Source: Macrotis lagotis (Eukaryota > Chordata > Mammalia > Peramelemorphia > Peramelidae). From it: a DNA stretch of 64,000 nucleotides. Shown piece by piece: positions 34,256 to 45,034 of this stretch (within the stretch, counting starts at the first letter, position 1; the number at the start of each line of letters is the position of its first letter). A program made the translations under genes and the position numbers. The DNA lies in NCBI RefSeq assembly GCF_037893015.1, contig NC_133666.1:566279237-566343236 (forward strand), read 5' to 3'. A model generated the notes under the pieces. That model was not told the origin of the DNA. It saw only the letters and a list, made by a program, of their open reading frames with translations, and searched no databases.

Positions 34256-34645
34256 TAGACCCACCACCAGTTGTCTTGACTCTGTCTTGCTGCACTGGAT
34301 TATGATGACTTTGGAGGACAGAGTAAGGTAAATGACTTTGTGCAGTTTAAATCCAATTTATGTATGCATCAAAAGACATTATCCATACTTTACCTACCAT
34401 TCCTCAAAGTACTGTGATGACAGACAAGTGACAAAGCAGCAGGTGCAAATATACTGGGAACTGAAGTCACAACCCTGAACACAGACAGCCCAGGTCATAG
34501 GGTTGTTTCTTCACTGAAAGCAGCAGTGGCCTTTGGCAGCCACCTGGGTGACTAAGCAGCCCTTTTAAGGATCCTACTACTCACCTTCTGATGAGAAGAA
34601 GGGGATTGAGAAGGTGCCCTAAAAATTGCCTATTTCCCTCCCCCT
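34256..34645 (+). mobile_element. RTE 5' segment, plus strand (inverted partner)
   Basis: Aligns with 22385-22770 of the long RTE in the plus sense: 'TTGTCTTGACTCTGTCTTGC', 'TTATGATGACTTTGGAGGAC', 'AAGGTGCCCTAAAAATTGCC'. It directly follows the minus-sense 3' segment, giving a head-inverted arrangement. Confidence 0.8.
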
Positions 34646-34768
34646 CAAACTGTCCACCTCAAAGTCCTGACCAATGTCATGACTCCTTGCACTGGGTCTC
34701 TGGAATTCTCTTTCATAGGTAATAAACTTTTCTTCTTCATAAAGCTTTTTTTCTCCCACTCCTATTTT

Positions 34769-34916
34769 TTTTTAGATTTTGCAAGGAAATGGGGTTAAGT
34801 GGCTTGCCCAAGGCCACATGGCTAGGTAACTATTAAGTGTCTGAGGTTGGATTTGAACCCAGGTACTCCTGACTCCAAGGCCGGTGCTCTATCCACTGTG
34901 CCACCTAGCCACCCTT
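34769..34916 (-). mobile_element. tRNA-derived SINE
   Basis: 'TTTGCAAGGAAATGGGGTTA' to 'CCACCTAGCCACCCTT'. Perfect 14-base TSD CCCACTCCTATTTT at 34755-34768 and 34917-34930. Confidence 0.93.
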
Positions 34917-34930
34917 CCCACTCCTATTTT

Positions 34931-35435
34931 CAACCTAATCCACCTGGCTCCCCTCTGATGACATGTCCTCCTTGGTCATCCTTACCAGTATTGGATTCAT
35001 GCTCATTCAATCCCTTCTGGTCACTAGAGAACTTAGAATTCTTGATTCCCATTACTACTTCAAAGCTCTCTCCTTTCACAACCCCCCACTTAGTAACATC
35101 TTTTGAAGTAAATGTTATTCATATTTATCACTCAATCAAAATTCTGATAATTGTTGCCTACAGCCCTACTCCCTACCCTTTCTGCAGTGAGTTCAATATC
35201 TGACTCATAATTTCTCTCTCCTCCCTAAATTCTTCCCTCACACTATGGACTTCAGCAAACATTGGCTCTCCTTTGAACAACTTTCTCACTTCCCATGACC
35301 TAATCCTCCACCCCACCTCAGCCATATACAAAGATGGTGATGCCCTTGATCTTGCTATCTCCCATAGATGTACCTATCTCCATGTTTAAGAATTTTGAAA
35401 TCCCCTTTTCTGATCACAGTCTATTTGCTTTTAAA
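34931..35435 (+). pseudogene. L3/CR1-type LINE endonuclease remnant
   Basis: Decayed translation of an AP-type endonuclease: 'ILIIVAYSPTPYP', then HDLILHPTSAIYKDGDALDL and AISHRCTYLHV, ending IPFSDHSLF. The SDH end and the 'LDLAIS' block match CR1/L2/L3 LINEs. Stops and frameshifts throughout; a SINE lies at each edge. Confidence 0.6.
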
Positions 35436-35449
35436 CTTTCTTTCTTTTT

Positions 35450-35594
35450 CTTTTTCTTTTCAAGGCAATGGGGTTAAATGACTTGCCTAAGATCACACAG
35501 TTAGGTAAGTATTAGGTGTCTGAGGCAGGATTTGAACTTAGGTCCTCCTGACTCCAGGGCTGGTGCTCTATCCACTGTGCCACCTAGCTGCCCA
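35450..35594 (-). mobile_element. tRNA-derived SINE
   Basis: T-rich end, 'CAAGGCAATGGGGTTAAATG', 'ACTCCAGGGCTGGTGCTCTA', 'CACCTAGCTGCCC'. No clear TSD found. Confidence 0.9.
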
Positions 35595-35619
35595 GATTAA
35601 CCTATTGTTTTATGATAGT

Positions 35620-35750
35620 GTGGTCAATGTGACATAATGGTCAGGAAAAAAAAAAACTGTCCTCAGAACAGGAAGACCAGGGTTAAAGTCCCTCATATTA
35701 CACAAACAGGTTATTTGACCCTTGGTAAAACATTTCATCTCTGTCTTTTT
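35620..35750 (+). mobile_element. MIR-like SINE, decayed
   Basis: 'AGGAAGACCAGGGTTAAAGT', 'GGTTATTTGACCCTTGGTAA', 'ATTTCATCTCTGTC': MIR order, weak. Confidence 0.45.
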
Positions 35751-35754
35751 GGTA

Positions 35755-37120
35755 GCACTTTATATCAGACTATATGAAGAAATACTAATGTATATTAATG
35801 GGGGACTTTACTTAGGACATCCTTACACCAGTGAAATTACAAATCTAGCAAATCCTTATCCTTCCCAACAAAGCAGTGAAAGACTTAAAAACCTATATAA
35901 AAACTTTTTTTCCTTATCTCTGTGTATTCTCCTTCATTTTTCTTGCATGGTTTAAAAATATCTCTTGTTTATTAGATAGAGTAAAATGCTGTATTCAAGT
36001 TTTCTGTTTGAAGCATCACTCCGTTCATCTGTCTCATCCCACTGAATTTGCAAATTGCATTACATGGAACAACACTTATGCAATAAAGCATCCTTTATCA
36101 TCCTAAGGAGGAGTTGAATGAAAGTCAAGCCCAGGACATTTTTGCATTGGAAAAACATACTCCCAAAGAAATCACTGGTTTCTTTTCCAGATCTGTGCAG
36201 TTCTTTTAGAATGGGTGGACTGATGAGGAGGGTGGAAACAACAGCTGATTTTCTGTGTGTTCAGTTGCCCAAGAATGCTAATAATTAAAATTTGATCACT
36301 GCTATATAAATATAAGTATGGCAAACGACCACAGGGAAGGATGGTCACAGCTAAGCAGGAAACAGCCATCTGGAGAAGGGATTTTCACATGCCAACTGAT
36401 AATTGAAGTAGCCTAACATAACCAAGCGTGACATGCATTCTTCCCTTCTGTTCTAACGAGATGTAATTTGTGTTGAAAGAAGTCTTTAATTAAAGATGTC
36501 ATAATGCTATTGACATAATTTTATTTTCCTCTCCAGATGGAATGGGGAAAGGTAATTGTATATAGCTGGTTTGAAAATAAATTCAGGAAGCCCAGTTAAG
36601 TAGTACCTTTAGTTTTGGTTTTGTGATTAGATGCATTTTTATTCTTAATCATGTTTTCTTAAGTCTAATTCTGCAGCACCTTTGCATATTTAATGCTTTT
36701 GAGTAAATACTGAAATTCTGTTTTGCCTGTTCTTATTAAATAAATCTTTAATTTTGAAAAAAAGTAATTAGAGTTTTATTTTTCTCTATAGACAAGTGGA
36801 TAAGATAAACATGGGACTTGTGATTTCATCATTATAGTGATCTCTTAGATGAAGAATTCCTTCTACAAATATGCATCAATAACTTCTCTGCAAATTAATA
36901 TTAAAGGAGATGCTTAATATAACAAGAAAGACATATACTGAGAAACATACCAAAGGCTGTAATTGAATGCAGATATTCCTGATTCTAAGAATCCCTTATG
37001 CCCTGCTATCTCTCAAGACATATTAGGCTGAAAGAATAGTTATCATTTGAGATTTTTAAGATCACTTTTAAAAAGAATTGTCTTTAGCTTTCTATTTTAA
37101 GGGTGCCTCATAGAAAAAAA
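35755..37120. other. Repeat-poor stretch, no gene proven
   Basis: About 1.3 kb without recognised repeats. It holds a microexon-like 15-base block at 36537-36551 and AT-rich motifs with TAATTA/TTTAATTAAA cores (36480-36720). Possibly conserved non-coding DNA; this cannot be judged without comparison. Confidence 0.3.
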
Positions 37121-37132
37121 AAACTAGCTTTC

Positions 37133-37282
37133 TGGGGTGGCTACGTGGCACAATGGATAGAGCACCAGCCCTGGAGTCAGGAGTACCTGAGTTCAAATGT
37201 GACCTCAGGCACTTAATAATTACCTGGCTGTGTGGCCTTGGGCAAACCACTTAACCCCATTGCCTTACAAAAACCTAAAAAA
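37133..37282 (+). mobile_element. tRNA-derived SINE
   Basis: 'GGGGTGGCTACGTGGCACAA' to 'CCTTACAAAAACCTAAAA'. TSD AAACTAGCTTTC at 37121-37132 and 37283-37294 (12 bases, perfect). Confidence 0.95.
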
Positions 37283-37654
37283 AAACTAGCTTTCCCCACT
37301 CCTACAACTGGTGATAACTTTTGGTTATTGGGTTATACAAAATGTTGCAAAAGCTATTCAGAAAGTTAACTGAGGTCTAGGAAATCAAATTCATCTATGT
37401 TAACAAATTTTAGGACTGTATCATATGAAGAATTCTATGATATTTGCCCTCTCTCCTACCCCCCCATCTCTGTTCTATAGTGATAATTTCCATAGTTCAT
37501 GGTATCATAGAATTGTAAAGAACTTCTCTGCCTCAGGGGCTCATGAACAAGAAGTGAAGAGACTGAATGTAGGATAGCTTTCCTAGCTTTGGGAACCTAG
37601 CTATTTAGAGAGGCTTAAGGCTACAACATTATATAGAGTTAGAACTGAAAGGAA

Positions 37655-37790
37655 CTGTAGGAATCTCATTTTACAAATGAGAAAACTGAGGACCAGAAAG
37701 TGTTATAGTAGGATTATAAGACTACAAAATGACAGATCCAAGAATAGAATTCAGGTCCTCTAGCTCTCCCGATTGTGACATGATTCAATG
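37655..37790 (-). mobile_element. MIR-type SINE
   Basis: 'CATTTTACAAATGAGAAAAC', 'AGGACCAGAAAGTG', 'GAATTCAGGTCCTCTAGCTC'. Reverse MIR. A second decayed copy lies at 38440-38610. Confidence 0.7.
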
Positions 37791-37799
37791 ACATATAGG

Positions 37800-38435
37800 T
37801 GCTAACTGCACATCAGAAGGCATATTCGCAGTGAATAGTATACACCACACTGATCTATTTTCTTTATAAGTAAATATTTTTTGCAAATATGTATATTCAT
37901 TTTGGGAATAAATAAGCCTAAATTTACCAAAGCAGCTGTTTAGCTTAATCACATTGTAAATATTTTTAAACAAATCAAAGTTCCCGATTTATCTAATATA
38001 AAAAATTCACTGCTATTTAAACTCATTATAAATCTTATGAATTATTATTAATCTCATTATAAATGTTTTAAAAATAAAAAATTTCTAACTGATCTTATAT
38101 AAATACTTTTATACTATCTACAGGGTATGCTTGAAAGAAAAGAAGACCTTCAATAGTCATCAAACATGTGATTTTAAAAATGTTTATTTAAATTAAATGA
38201 AAAGCCCTTATAGCTATTGAGAAACCTTTTTCATACACAGCATTATATAAAGTGCAAGCTCTAGTGTGGTATGGGAAATGACTTTTTTTTTTCCTCAAAA
38301 GACTTAAAATATGTGGAGTGATGGATAAAAGGCATGAAATTTCTGAAGATGCTCCAAAAATAATGATGCCACTATGGAGAAAAGAAATCACTCAATGCTA
38401 CCAAGAGGCTAATGAGATAAATATATATTAAGACC
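37800..38435. other. AT-rich spacer, no gene seen
   Basis: Unassigned; 38010-38070 repeats 'CTCATTATAAAT'. Confidence 0.45.
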
Positions 38436-38439
38436 ATAG

Positions 38440-38610
38440 AACTAGATTTGGAAGGCATCTTAGCAGATATTTAATCCAAAAATTTTATTTTTACAGCTAA
38501 GTAAATGAGGGCTAGAGTGTTTAAATACTTGCTCTATGACACAGATTAGACAGGATTTTAACTCAGAACTTGGGCCCCAAGTAAAAAATTCTTCCTACTA
38601 TACCACACAT
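38440..38610 (-). mobile_element. MIR-type SINE, decayed
   Basis: 'TTTTATTTTTACAGCTAAGT', 'GAGGGCTAGAGTGTTTAAAT', 'TCCTACTATACCACA'. Reverse MIR order. Confidence 0.55.
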
Positions 38611-38874
38611 TTAGGAGTATTTGAAAACTAGTTATGTTAACATGACTGAATTGTTCTGTTTGCATTCAAAGGGAAAAAAAAACCCAGAAGATATGGGTAG
38701 AAATTGCAGTGGCAAAAGTAAATTAGATAGAAGGAAAATTTCCCTGACCATTAGGTAATTCCCTCACCATATCTAAAAGATGTCTTGAAAAGCAGTCTAA
38801 AATATCTTGGTTCATATCTTCCCTCTAACATTTACTGTACAACAATGAGCAAATTACTTAATTCCAATTAAGTG

Positions 38875-39130
38875 TCAGATTGTATAGAATACTTGAGTCA
38901 GGAAGACCTAAATGCAAATTCATTCTAAGACATCTATTAAATGTGTGATCCAGGCAAATCATTTTGTCTCAGTCTCATCATCTATAAAATCAGGATGATA
39001 TTACCTACTTCCCAGGATTATTGTGAGTAATAAATGAGATTGTAAAGTACTTTGTGAACTTTTACAGATATAGTATTAAGCATCATTTACTATTATTGTT
39101 ATAAGTAATCATAATACTATTTATAGTAGG
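38875..39130 (+). mobile_element. MIR-like SINE with 3' extension
   Basis: 'GAGTCAGGAAGACCTAAATG', 'GTCTCATCATCTATAAAATC', 'CAGGATTATTGTGAGTAATA', 'GTAAAGTACTTTGTGAAC'. Typical SINE body with the 'GTAAAGTACTTTG' end. Confidence 0.7.
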
Positions 39131-39195
39131 AATATTGTTATTTCTGAGCCCTATTTTCCTCATCTGTAAATAAAGATAAAGAAACCCACTGAACA

Positions 39196-39905
39196 TAGCT
39201 CAGTGTTTGGGAGTCTTCAAAGGAAAATGTGAGAAAGAAGAGATATTAGGCTCCCCATTAAACTGAAAGGTTTACAGAACTGTTGTGCTGACATCACATG
39301 CCTGTGAAACCTAGACAGTATACCAGTGTCATGTCATGAAACTGAATTTCTCATATTCAAATTGTCCTTGAAAGATTCTGAAGATCAGCTGGCAGGAGAA
39401 GATACAGACAGTGAGGTCCTTTCTTGAGTTAAAATGTCAAGCTTTCCAACTCTAGTGCAGAGAGTACTACTCAGATGGGCTGACCACAGAGCCTAAGAAC
39501 TAAACATATGTTTACCTAAAAGATTATTTTATGGAGAACTCACACAAGGTATGGTGGTCAGAAGAAGTGATTCAAGGACCCTCTCAAAGTCTCTATGAAG
39601 AACTTTGAAATCAATTGTGAGACAGGGTCACACATGGTAGAGATACCCAAATGCTATACCCTAATCAAAGAAGGTGCTGCTATGTTCTATGATAGAAAAA
39701 TAATTGAAACAGATCAAAAGAAACATGAGAAGCACAAATTTAGAGGCATCTCCAATGTAAATTTTCATATGGATTATTTATGCCACCTATGGTGGAGCCT
39801 TCCAAGATTATATTGACGTGATAAACCAATTAGACACACAATACTTCAATCCCAACATGGTGATATCATTTTAGTCCTCTTTGAGAATGAAGGACAACAA
39901 TTAGC
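39196..39905 (+). mobile_element. 5'-truncated RTE/BovB-like LINE
   Basis: Aligns with 25005-25745 of the long RTE: 'AGCTCAGTGTTTGGGAGTCT', 'TGAAAGATTCTGAAGATCAG', 'CTCACACAAGG', 3' end 'CTTTGAGAATGAAGGACAAC'. Contains only the C-terminal part and 3' UTR. Decayed. Confidence 0.85.
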
Positions 39906-40388
39906 AAGGTTCAAGAGAGCTAATATGTGAAAAGTACTTTGAAAACTTTAAATGGATAAAGATTGAGACTGAATCTGTAATTTCATCTATATAGGGAGCT
40001 CCTCAATGAGGCTCTCTGCCACGCAGAATGGCATCTGTTCTAAAGCTTATCATCTTAGACTGTTGTCTCGTGCACTCATAAGTTAAGTGACTTGCCCAGG
40101 ATCTTAAACCAGTCCCAAGTATCATTATTCTCTTTCAAGTTAAAGTAACCTAGATAGCTTTTTATGTCCCTTTTAGTTCTTATATTCCCTGATTCTGTGA
40201 TATGCTGCTGAAGAGTAAGTTACTATTCACCATTCTGACATGAACAACAGAGAAACTTATTGGCTTTTTGGAGGATATATATCCAGGACATGATGAAAAG
40301 TTAGTCAACAAGTATTTATTAAGCTTGTACAATGTGCTAAACACCAAGGGTAGAAAAACAAAACCTGACCTCAAGGAGTTTACATTCT

Positions 40389-40554
40389 TTTTATTTTTAG
40401 GTTTGATTTTTTTTTTTTTTTGCAAGGCAAACTGGGTTAAGTGGCTTGCCCAAGGCCACACAGCTAGGTAATTATTAAGTGTCTGAGACCGGATTTGAAC
40501 CCAGGTACCTCCTGACTCCAGGGCCCGTGGCTCCACTACGCCACCTAGCTGCCC
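40389..40554 (-). mobile_element. tRNA-derived SINE
   Basis: 'TTTGCAAGGCAAACTGGGTT' to 'CCACCTAGCTGCCC'. TSD CAAGGAGTTTACATTCT at 40372-40388 and 40555-40571 (17 bases, perfect). Young copy. Confidence 0.96.
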
Positions 40555-40650
40555 CAAGGAGTTTACATTCTAATGTGGGAGAAAATAATTACACATACGG
40601 TATGTATACAAATATATATCTACATATAAATATATATAATGTATTTCTTA

Positions 40651-40890
40651 TTATTCCATTTTTTCAGTTGTGACTGACTCTTTACTACCCCATTTGAGAT
40701 TTTCTTGGCAAAGATACTAGGTGGCAAACTACTTCCTTTTTCATCTCATTTTATAGATGAGGAAACTGAGGCAAACAGATTTAAGTGACTTACCCAGGAT
40801 AATAGCTTGTAAGTATCTGAGGCTAGATTTGAACTTGTGGAGATGACTTCAGACCTGGTACTCTGTCCACTGCCCAACCTGGTTACCCAT
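40651..40890 (-). mobile_element. tRNA-derived SINE with long 3' body (MAR-type)
   Basis: 'GTTGTGACTGACTCTTTACT', 'GATTTTCTTGGCAAAGATAC', 'GCAAACTACTTCC', then 'AGATGAGGAAACTGAGGCAA' and the tRNA-like end. Third copy of this family (also 15292 and 16407). Confidence 0.8.
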
Positions 40891-41067
40891 ATGTGCACGT
40901 ATGTATGCATGTGTGTGTATGTATGCATATGTATATTGAACCATATTACAAACATGAATATTTATTTAATACATAACATTATTTTGGAAGGGGCTTTTTA
41001 AAAACTTCAGGAGGGGAAAAAGACCAGGAAAGTTTTCATGAAGAAGATAACACTATGGTTGAGTCTT

Positions 41068-41583
41068 TTTTTTTTCCATTAAAGGTTTTATTTAATTTTA
41101 GTTTTACAATTTTTTCCTTAATCTTACTTCCCTCCCCCCACTCCCCACAGAAGGCAATTTGTCAGTCTTTACATTTGTTTCCATGTTATACATTGATCCA
41201 AATTGAGTGTGATGAGAGAGAAATAATATCCTTAAGGAAGAAACATAAAATATAAGAGATAACAAGGTCAGACAATAAGATATCAGGTTTTTTTTCCTAA
41301 ATTAAAGAAAATGGTCCTTGGACTTTGTTCAAACTCCATGGTTCTTCATCTGTATACAGATGGCATTCTCCATTGCAGACAGCCCCAAATTGTCCCTGAT
41401 TGTTGCACTGATGGAATGAGCAAGTCCATCAAGATTGAACATCACCCCCATGTTGCTGTTAGGGTGTACAGTGTTTTTCTGGTTCTGCTCATCTCACTCA
41501 GCATCAGTTCATACAAATCCCTCCAGGCTACCCTGAATTCCCATCCCTCCTGCTTTCTAATAGAACAATAGTGTTACATATAG
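41068..41583 (-). mobile_element. 5'-truncated L1 (first lineage)
   Basis: Poly-T end, 3' UTR with 'CTTCCCTCCCCCCACTCCCC', then the ORF2 C-terminus with 'CATGTTGCTGTTAGGGTGTA' and 'CTCACTCAGCATCAGTTC'. TSD TATGGTTGAGTCTT at 41054-41067 and 41584-41597 (14 bases, perfect). Confidence 0.95.
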
Positions 41584-41699
41584 TATGGTTGAGTCTTGAA
41601 GGAAATAAAACAATCTAAGTTTCCAAGAGGCAAGGATGAGTCAGAAGTGCATTTCAGGCAAAAGAATAGTTAATACAAAGACTTGGAGAAAGTAGTCAG

Positions 41700-41995
41700 A
41701 TCATGTCTCTGTCTCTGTCCCTGTCTTTGTCTCTCCTTTCTCCTCTCCTCCTCTCCTTCACTTTTCCCCTCCTTCCCTCCTTCTCACTCCTTTCCTTTCT
41801 TTCTTTCTTCCTCTCCATCTTCTTCCTTCTCTAACCATTCTTCCCTTCCCCCTCCCTTCCTCATCCCCTCTCTCTTTTCCCTTCCCTCCCCTCTATTTCT
41901 CTATCTCATTCTCCCCTTCCCTCTGTCCTACTCTTTCTCTCCCTGTCTTTGTTCTTTTCTATGTCCCTCATTCCCACTCCCCTCCCCCATATATT
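41700..41995. repeat. Polypyrimidine tract
   Basis: Nearly 300 bases of C/T on the plus strand with few purines (TCTCTGTCTCTGTCCC, TTCCTTTCTTTCTTTC, CCTTCCCTCC). The long Ser/Phe/Pro/Leu-rich frame across it is an artefact. Candidate triplex-forming DNA. Confidence 0.9.
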
Positions 41996-42068
41996 TGAAC
42001 TTAATATTAAGTTACAGCTTTAAAATCTCTAAATGTTAAATGGGAGTGTTTATGTTAATTCTTTGGGG

Positions 42069-42545
42069 TGTTAAAGTCCAAGAAATGTCCCCAATTACAG
42101 AACAGAGGCACTCAACATGATGGAGATGCAATAACAAGGGTTTATTAAACTAGCTCGAGCTAGTCCTAGGTCAGGGCTAGGATCCTGGAACCCCGAGTAA
42201 AGTGACGAGAGACCTTATAATATGGTTTGGTAGGGGAGTTTCAAACATCTGCCTACATATTGTCTTGAGATGGTGCGGTGTGTTCTTATTGGATGCAGGT
42301 CCTCGGAGAAGCCCCCCTGCTGCATGGTCCGAGGGCTGACCAGGCAGAATCCTCAGGAGCTGATATGGCAGAAACTCAGCTAGCTGACCAAGCAGGGACT
42401 TAGGCGCAGAATTTAGGCAACAGTTCATAGGTTTCGACATTCAGGGTCTTACAGGCATTCAGGCTACTGTTCACAGATTTCAACATTCAGGATCTTACAG
42501 GCATTCAGGCTAAAGTTCACGGATTTCGAAACTCGGGGTCTTACA
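42069..42545 (-). mobile_element. Solo LTR of an endogenous retrovirus (gammaretrovirus-like)
   Basis: 477 bases with TG...CA ends (minus strand TGTAAGACCC ... TTTAACA) and a 4-base target duplication GGGG (42065-42068, 42546-42549). On the minus strand, in order: a U3 with about two and a half copies of a 46-base tandem unit (starts at 42538, 42492, 42446), a TATA-like box (42214-42222), AATAAA (42141-42146), and U5. Spacing TATA to AATAAA is about 75 bases, usual for an LTR with a short R. No internal genes remain, so recombination between LTRs removed them. A 4-base duplication fits gammaretrovirus-type integrases; that class is inferred. Confidence 0.88.
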
Positions 42546-42964
42546 GGGGAATATAGAGCCACTGATGTTTTTTGGGTGGGAGGAGGAGACATGATCAAAC
42601 CTGTATTTTAGGAAAATCACTTTGAAAGCTGAGTGGAGGATGGATTGGAGTAGGGAGAGATTTAAAATAAATTGATGAGTTGGAAGGCAAATGTCATGGA
42701 GCAAGTGTGAGGTGATGAGGGTCTGAACTTGAATAGTAACTATGGAAATACAGAAAAAGGGATGCATATGAGAAATATTGTGGAGATAGAAACAAGTTTT
42801 GGCAACACATTGTATCTATTGAGTAAATAAGAGTGAAAATTAACTTAGGAAATAGCAGTTTCAGTTCATGACAACAACAACAACAAAACAAAAACAAAAA
42901 AAAGCATTTCATGTCAACAAAAACCCAACAAAAACCTCCTCATCTTATAAAAGTAAATCAGCCT

Positions 42965-43925
42965 TAGTACTCACAAATACTTGGTACTCTGTGCTCTCCG
43001 CTATTCTGGTTAGAGGACAGTGATGAGCTACAAAATTTACATTTTGGGGAAAGACCCAGAACAGTCATTTCATCCATTCCCACAATTCCCATGAATTTGA
43101 CTTCTCCCTTATAACATTAAATTCTGGCCTGTTTGTCCAGAAGACTATTTTTTTTCATATTTGTATTCAGAGCATTTAGCACAGTATCTGTCACAAAGAA
43201 GTCCTTCCATCCCTACTTCCTCTAAACTCTATCTAAGTTCCTCCCTTTCTTTATATCTCAATTCAGGTGCTTCCTTCTTTTACTTTCCATGTTCTATTCT
43301 TAAAAATCAAAATGATCTATCACTCTTCAGATTTCTTATAACACTAGCCCTGAAACATCAATTTTGGCCTATTCAGTTGCCTTCTGTACCATAGTTATCT
43401 GTATTCATAACTTGTGTCGTCCTCATTAAATTATTGAAATTGGGTATTATTTTTTGTCTCCCTAGTTCATTGCCCAATACTTATATTTTTTCAAATGCTT
43501 CAAATAGGACCATGATGATCTCTAAAAGTTGGCTGGGGGGTCTTTGGGATTTCCTCTGGCTAAAGGATTTATAACCTATCAGTTAACCTAGACATGATTT
43601 CTGTTCAAGCTTAAGTTAGATTTTATCTTTGACTGATCATATACAAACAGTGATTGATCTCTCTTTAAAATCTTTTAACTTAGAATAACCTTGAAGAACT
43701 TGCTCTCCATTGCCTGTGGTCAGAAGGAATGGTCACCTCTCCATAATGGTGTGGAATTGGAGTAGGATGCACAAAACAAATGTATTTTGAATCAAATGGC
43801 AATACAATCTATCACATTTTGGGTTTTTTTAATGAAACTAATCCTACCTGCATTTTCCTCAAGGGTATCTTTGTTTAGGAGAGTGTTGATATTCAAGATT
43901 ATTGATCTACATATAAAGGACAGAA
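42965..43925. other. Spacer, no gene seen
   Basis: Mostly unassigned. 43425-43500 ('TGGGTATTATTTTTTGTCTCCCTAG') may be an old MIR/L2-type tail. Confidence 0.4.
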
Positions 43926-43929
43926 TTTA

Positions 43930-44005
43930 GCTAGTAAACTGTGTCATCCTAGGCAAATCGTTTTGTTTCAGTCTCATCATCTTTAAAATCAGTATTTATC
44001 TAAAA
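43930..44005 (+). mobile_element. MIR-like fragment
   Basis: 'GTGTCATCCTAGGCAAATCG' and 'CAGTCTCATCATCTTTAAAATC'. Confidence 0.55.
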
Positions 44006-44009
44006 TTCC

Positions 44010-45030
44010 TGGTTTCTATTGCAAACTTTTCTTACAAACACAGGTAAAAATCTTGAAAGGAAAAATGTAGCTCAAATAAAACAAACAAAATGTTGACCAG
44101 ATCTTTGTACTTGAACTGCTTTGGATGTTTTTCTGCTGAGTTTGTGACACAAGTCAAACTCCATTTTAAAAGGAATCTTCAGAAAGAACAAAATACTCTC
44201 CAACCCAGTGCTGATTCCTCAGATAGAGACCTCACATCAATAATCCAACTGATGCTTACTGTGCAATTGAAAAGCTGTTGTCATTGACTGACTGAGGCTC
44301 TTATAACTTAAGAGCTTGTGGTATGCTTTTATAGATACTTTTCATGATATGGATCAATGAAGCACTCAGAGTAAAAAGAAACCCAATGATCCAAAGTGGT
44401 TCAAACAATGAATAGTATCTCTCTAAAATATTTTCGCAAAATTCTCTGGAAAGATATGGTTTAGATAACAAAATTGGCAAAAAAGCTGATTTATATTTAT
44501 ATTCAGAAGAGAAGAAAATAAAATCATAAAATAATTTCATTGTCTCTTTTACCATTAAGGATGCATTTAAATCATCTATAAATCTCCTATCTTTCATTTC
44601 TACTTCTGCACTTCTTATGGATCCTGGTTTTTTTCTATCTATCATTTATCTGGAGCCAAACATTTCAGTCTTGGGACCTACCTGTCTATTTACCAGAATG
44701 CTAAAGATAAATATAAATAATGCAGAAACAAATCAAATACTTTATATGATTAATTTCTAATGATGAAAGTATCTTGGTTTTGAAAATATAAAAGTTAATA
44801 CTGTTACATTTAAATGCTCGATAACTCCTTGTTTACACATTGATTATCTTTTTTGGAATTAAAAAAGATATTTTTTTCTCTTTACCTATAAAATTTCAGC
44901 ATTTTTTTGATTGGTTAACTTCTGCACTTTTGATAAAAAAAAAACCCAAAACATCTACTATCTGAACAATAGTTTTCTATGATAGCTCTTTTTTTTGCTC
45001 ATTTTGATAGTTGTCTTCTGCTCCTCCCAG
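44010..45030. other. Spacer, no gene proven
   Basis: Holds a 114-codon minus-strand open stretch (44301-44645) with hydrophobic segments but no recognised family, no splice context and strong AT bias. Regarded as chance. Confidence 0.4.
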
Positions 45031-45034
45031 ATGA

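Larger units (their letters stand above)
40300..42960 (+). repeat. Ancient L3/CR1-like repeat broken by five insertions
   Basis: Segments in order: 40300-40390 and 40555-40590 ('ACAAGTATTTATTAAGCTTG', 'TCAAGGAGTTTACATTCT'), 40980-41067, 41584-41700 ('GAGGCAAGGATGAGTCAGAA', 'GCATTTCAGGCAAAAG'), and 42550-42960 ('GACATGATCAAACCTGTATT', 'GAGGATGGATTGGAG'). Together they read as one old unit interrupted by two SINEs, an L1, a pyrimidine tract and a solo LTR. Confidence 0.55.

Noticed and set aside
40180..40557. 125-codon minus-strand frame
   Set aside because: Starts in a SINE head and runs through its tail into spacer. Not a gene.
41683..42039. 118-codon Ser/Phe/Pro/Leu-rich frame
   Set aside because: Direct translation of the polypyrimidine tract. 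Composition explains it.
44301..44645. 114-codon minus-strand frame with hydrophobic segments
   Set aside because: No recognised family, strong AT bias, no splice or promoter context. Chance is the simplest explanation.
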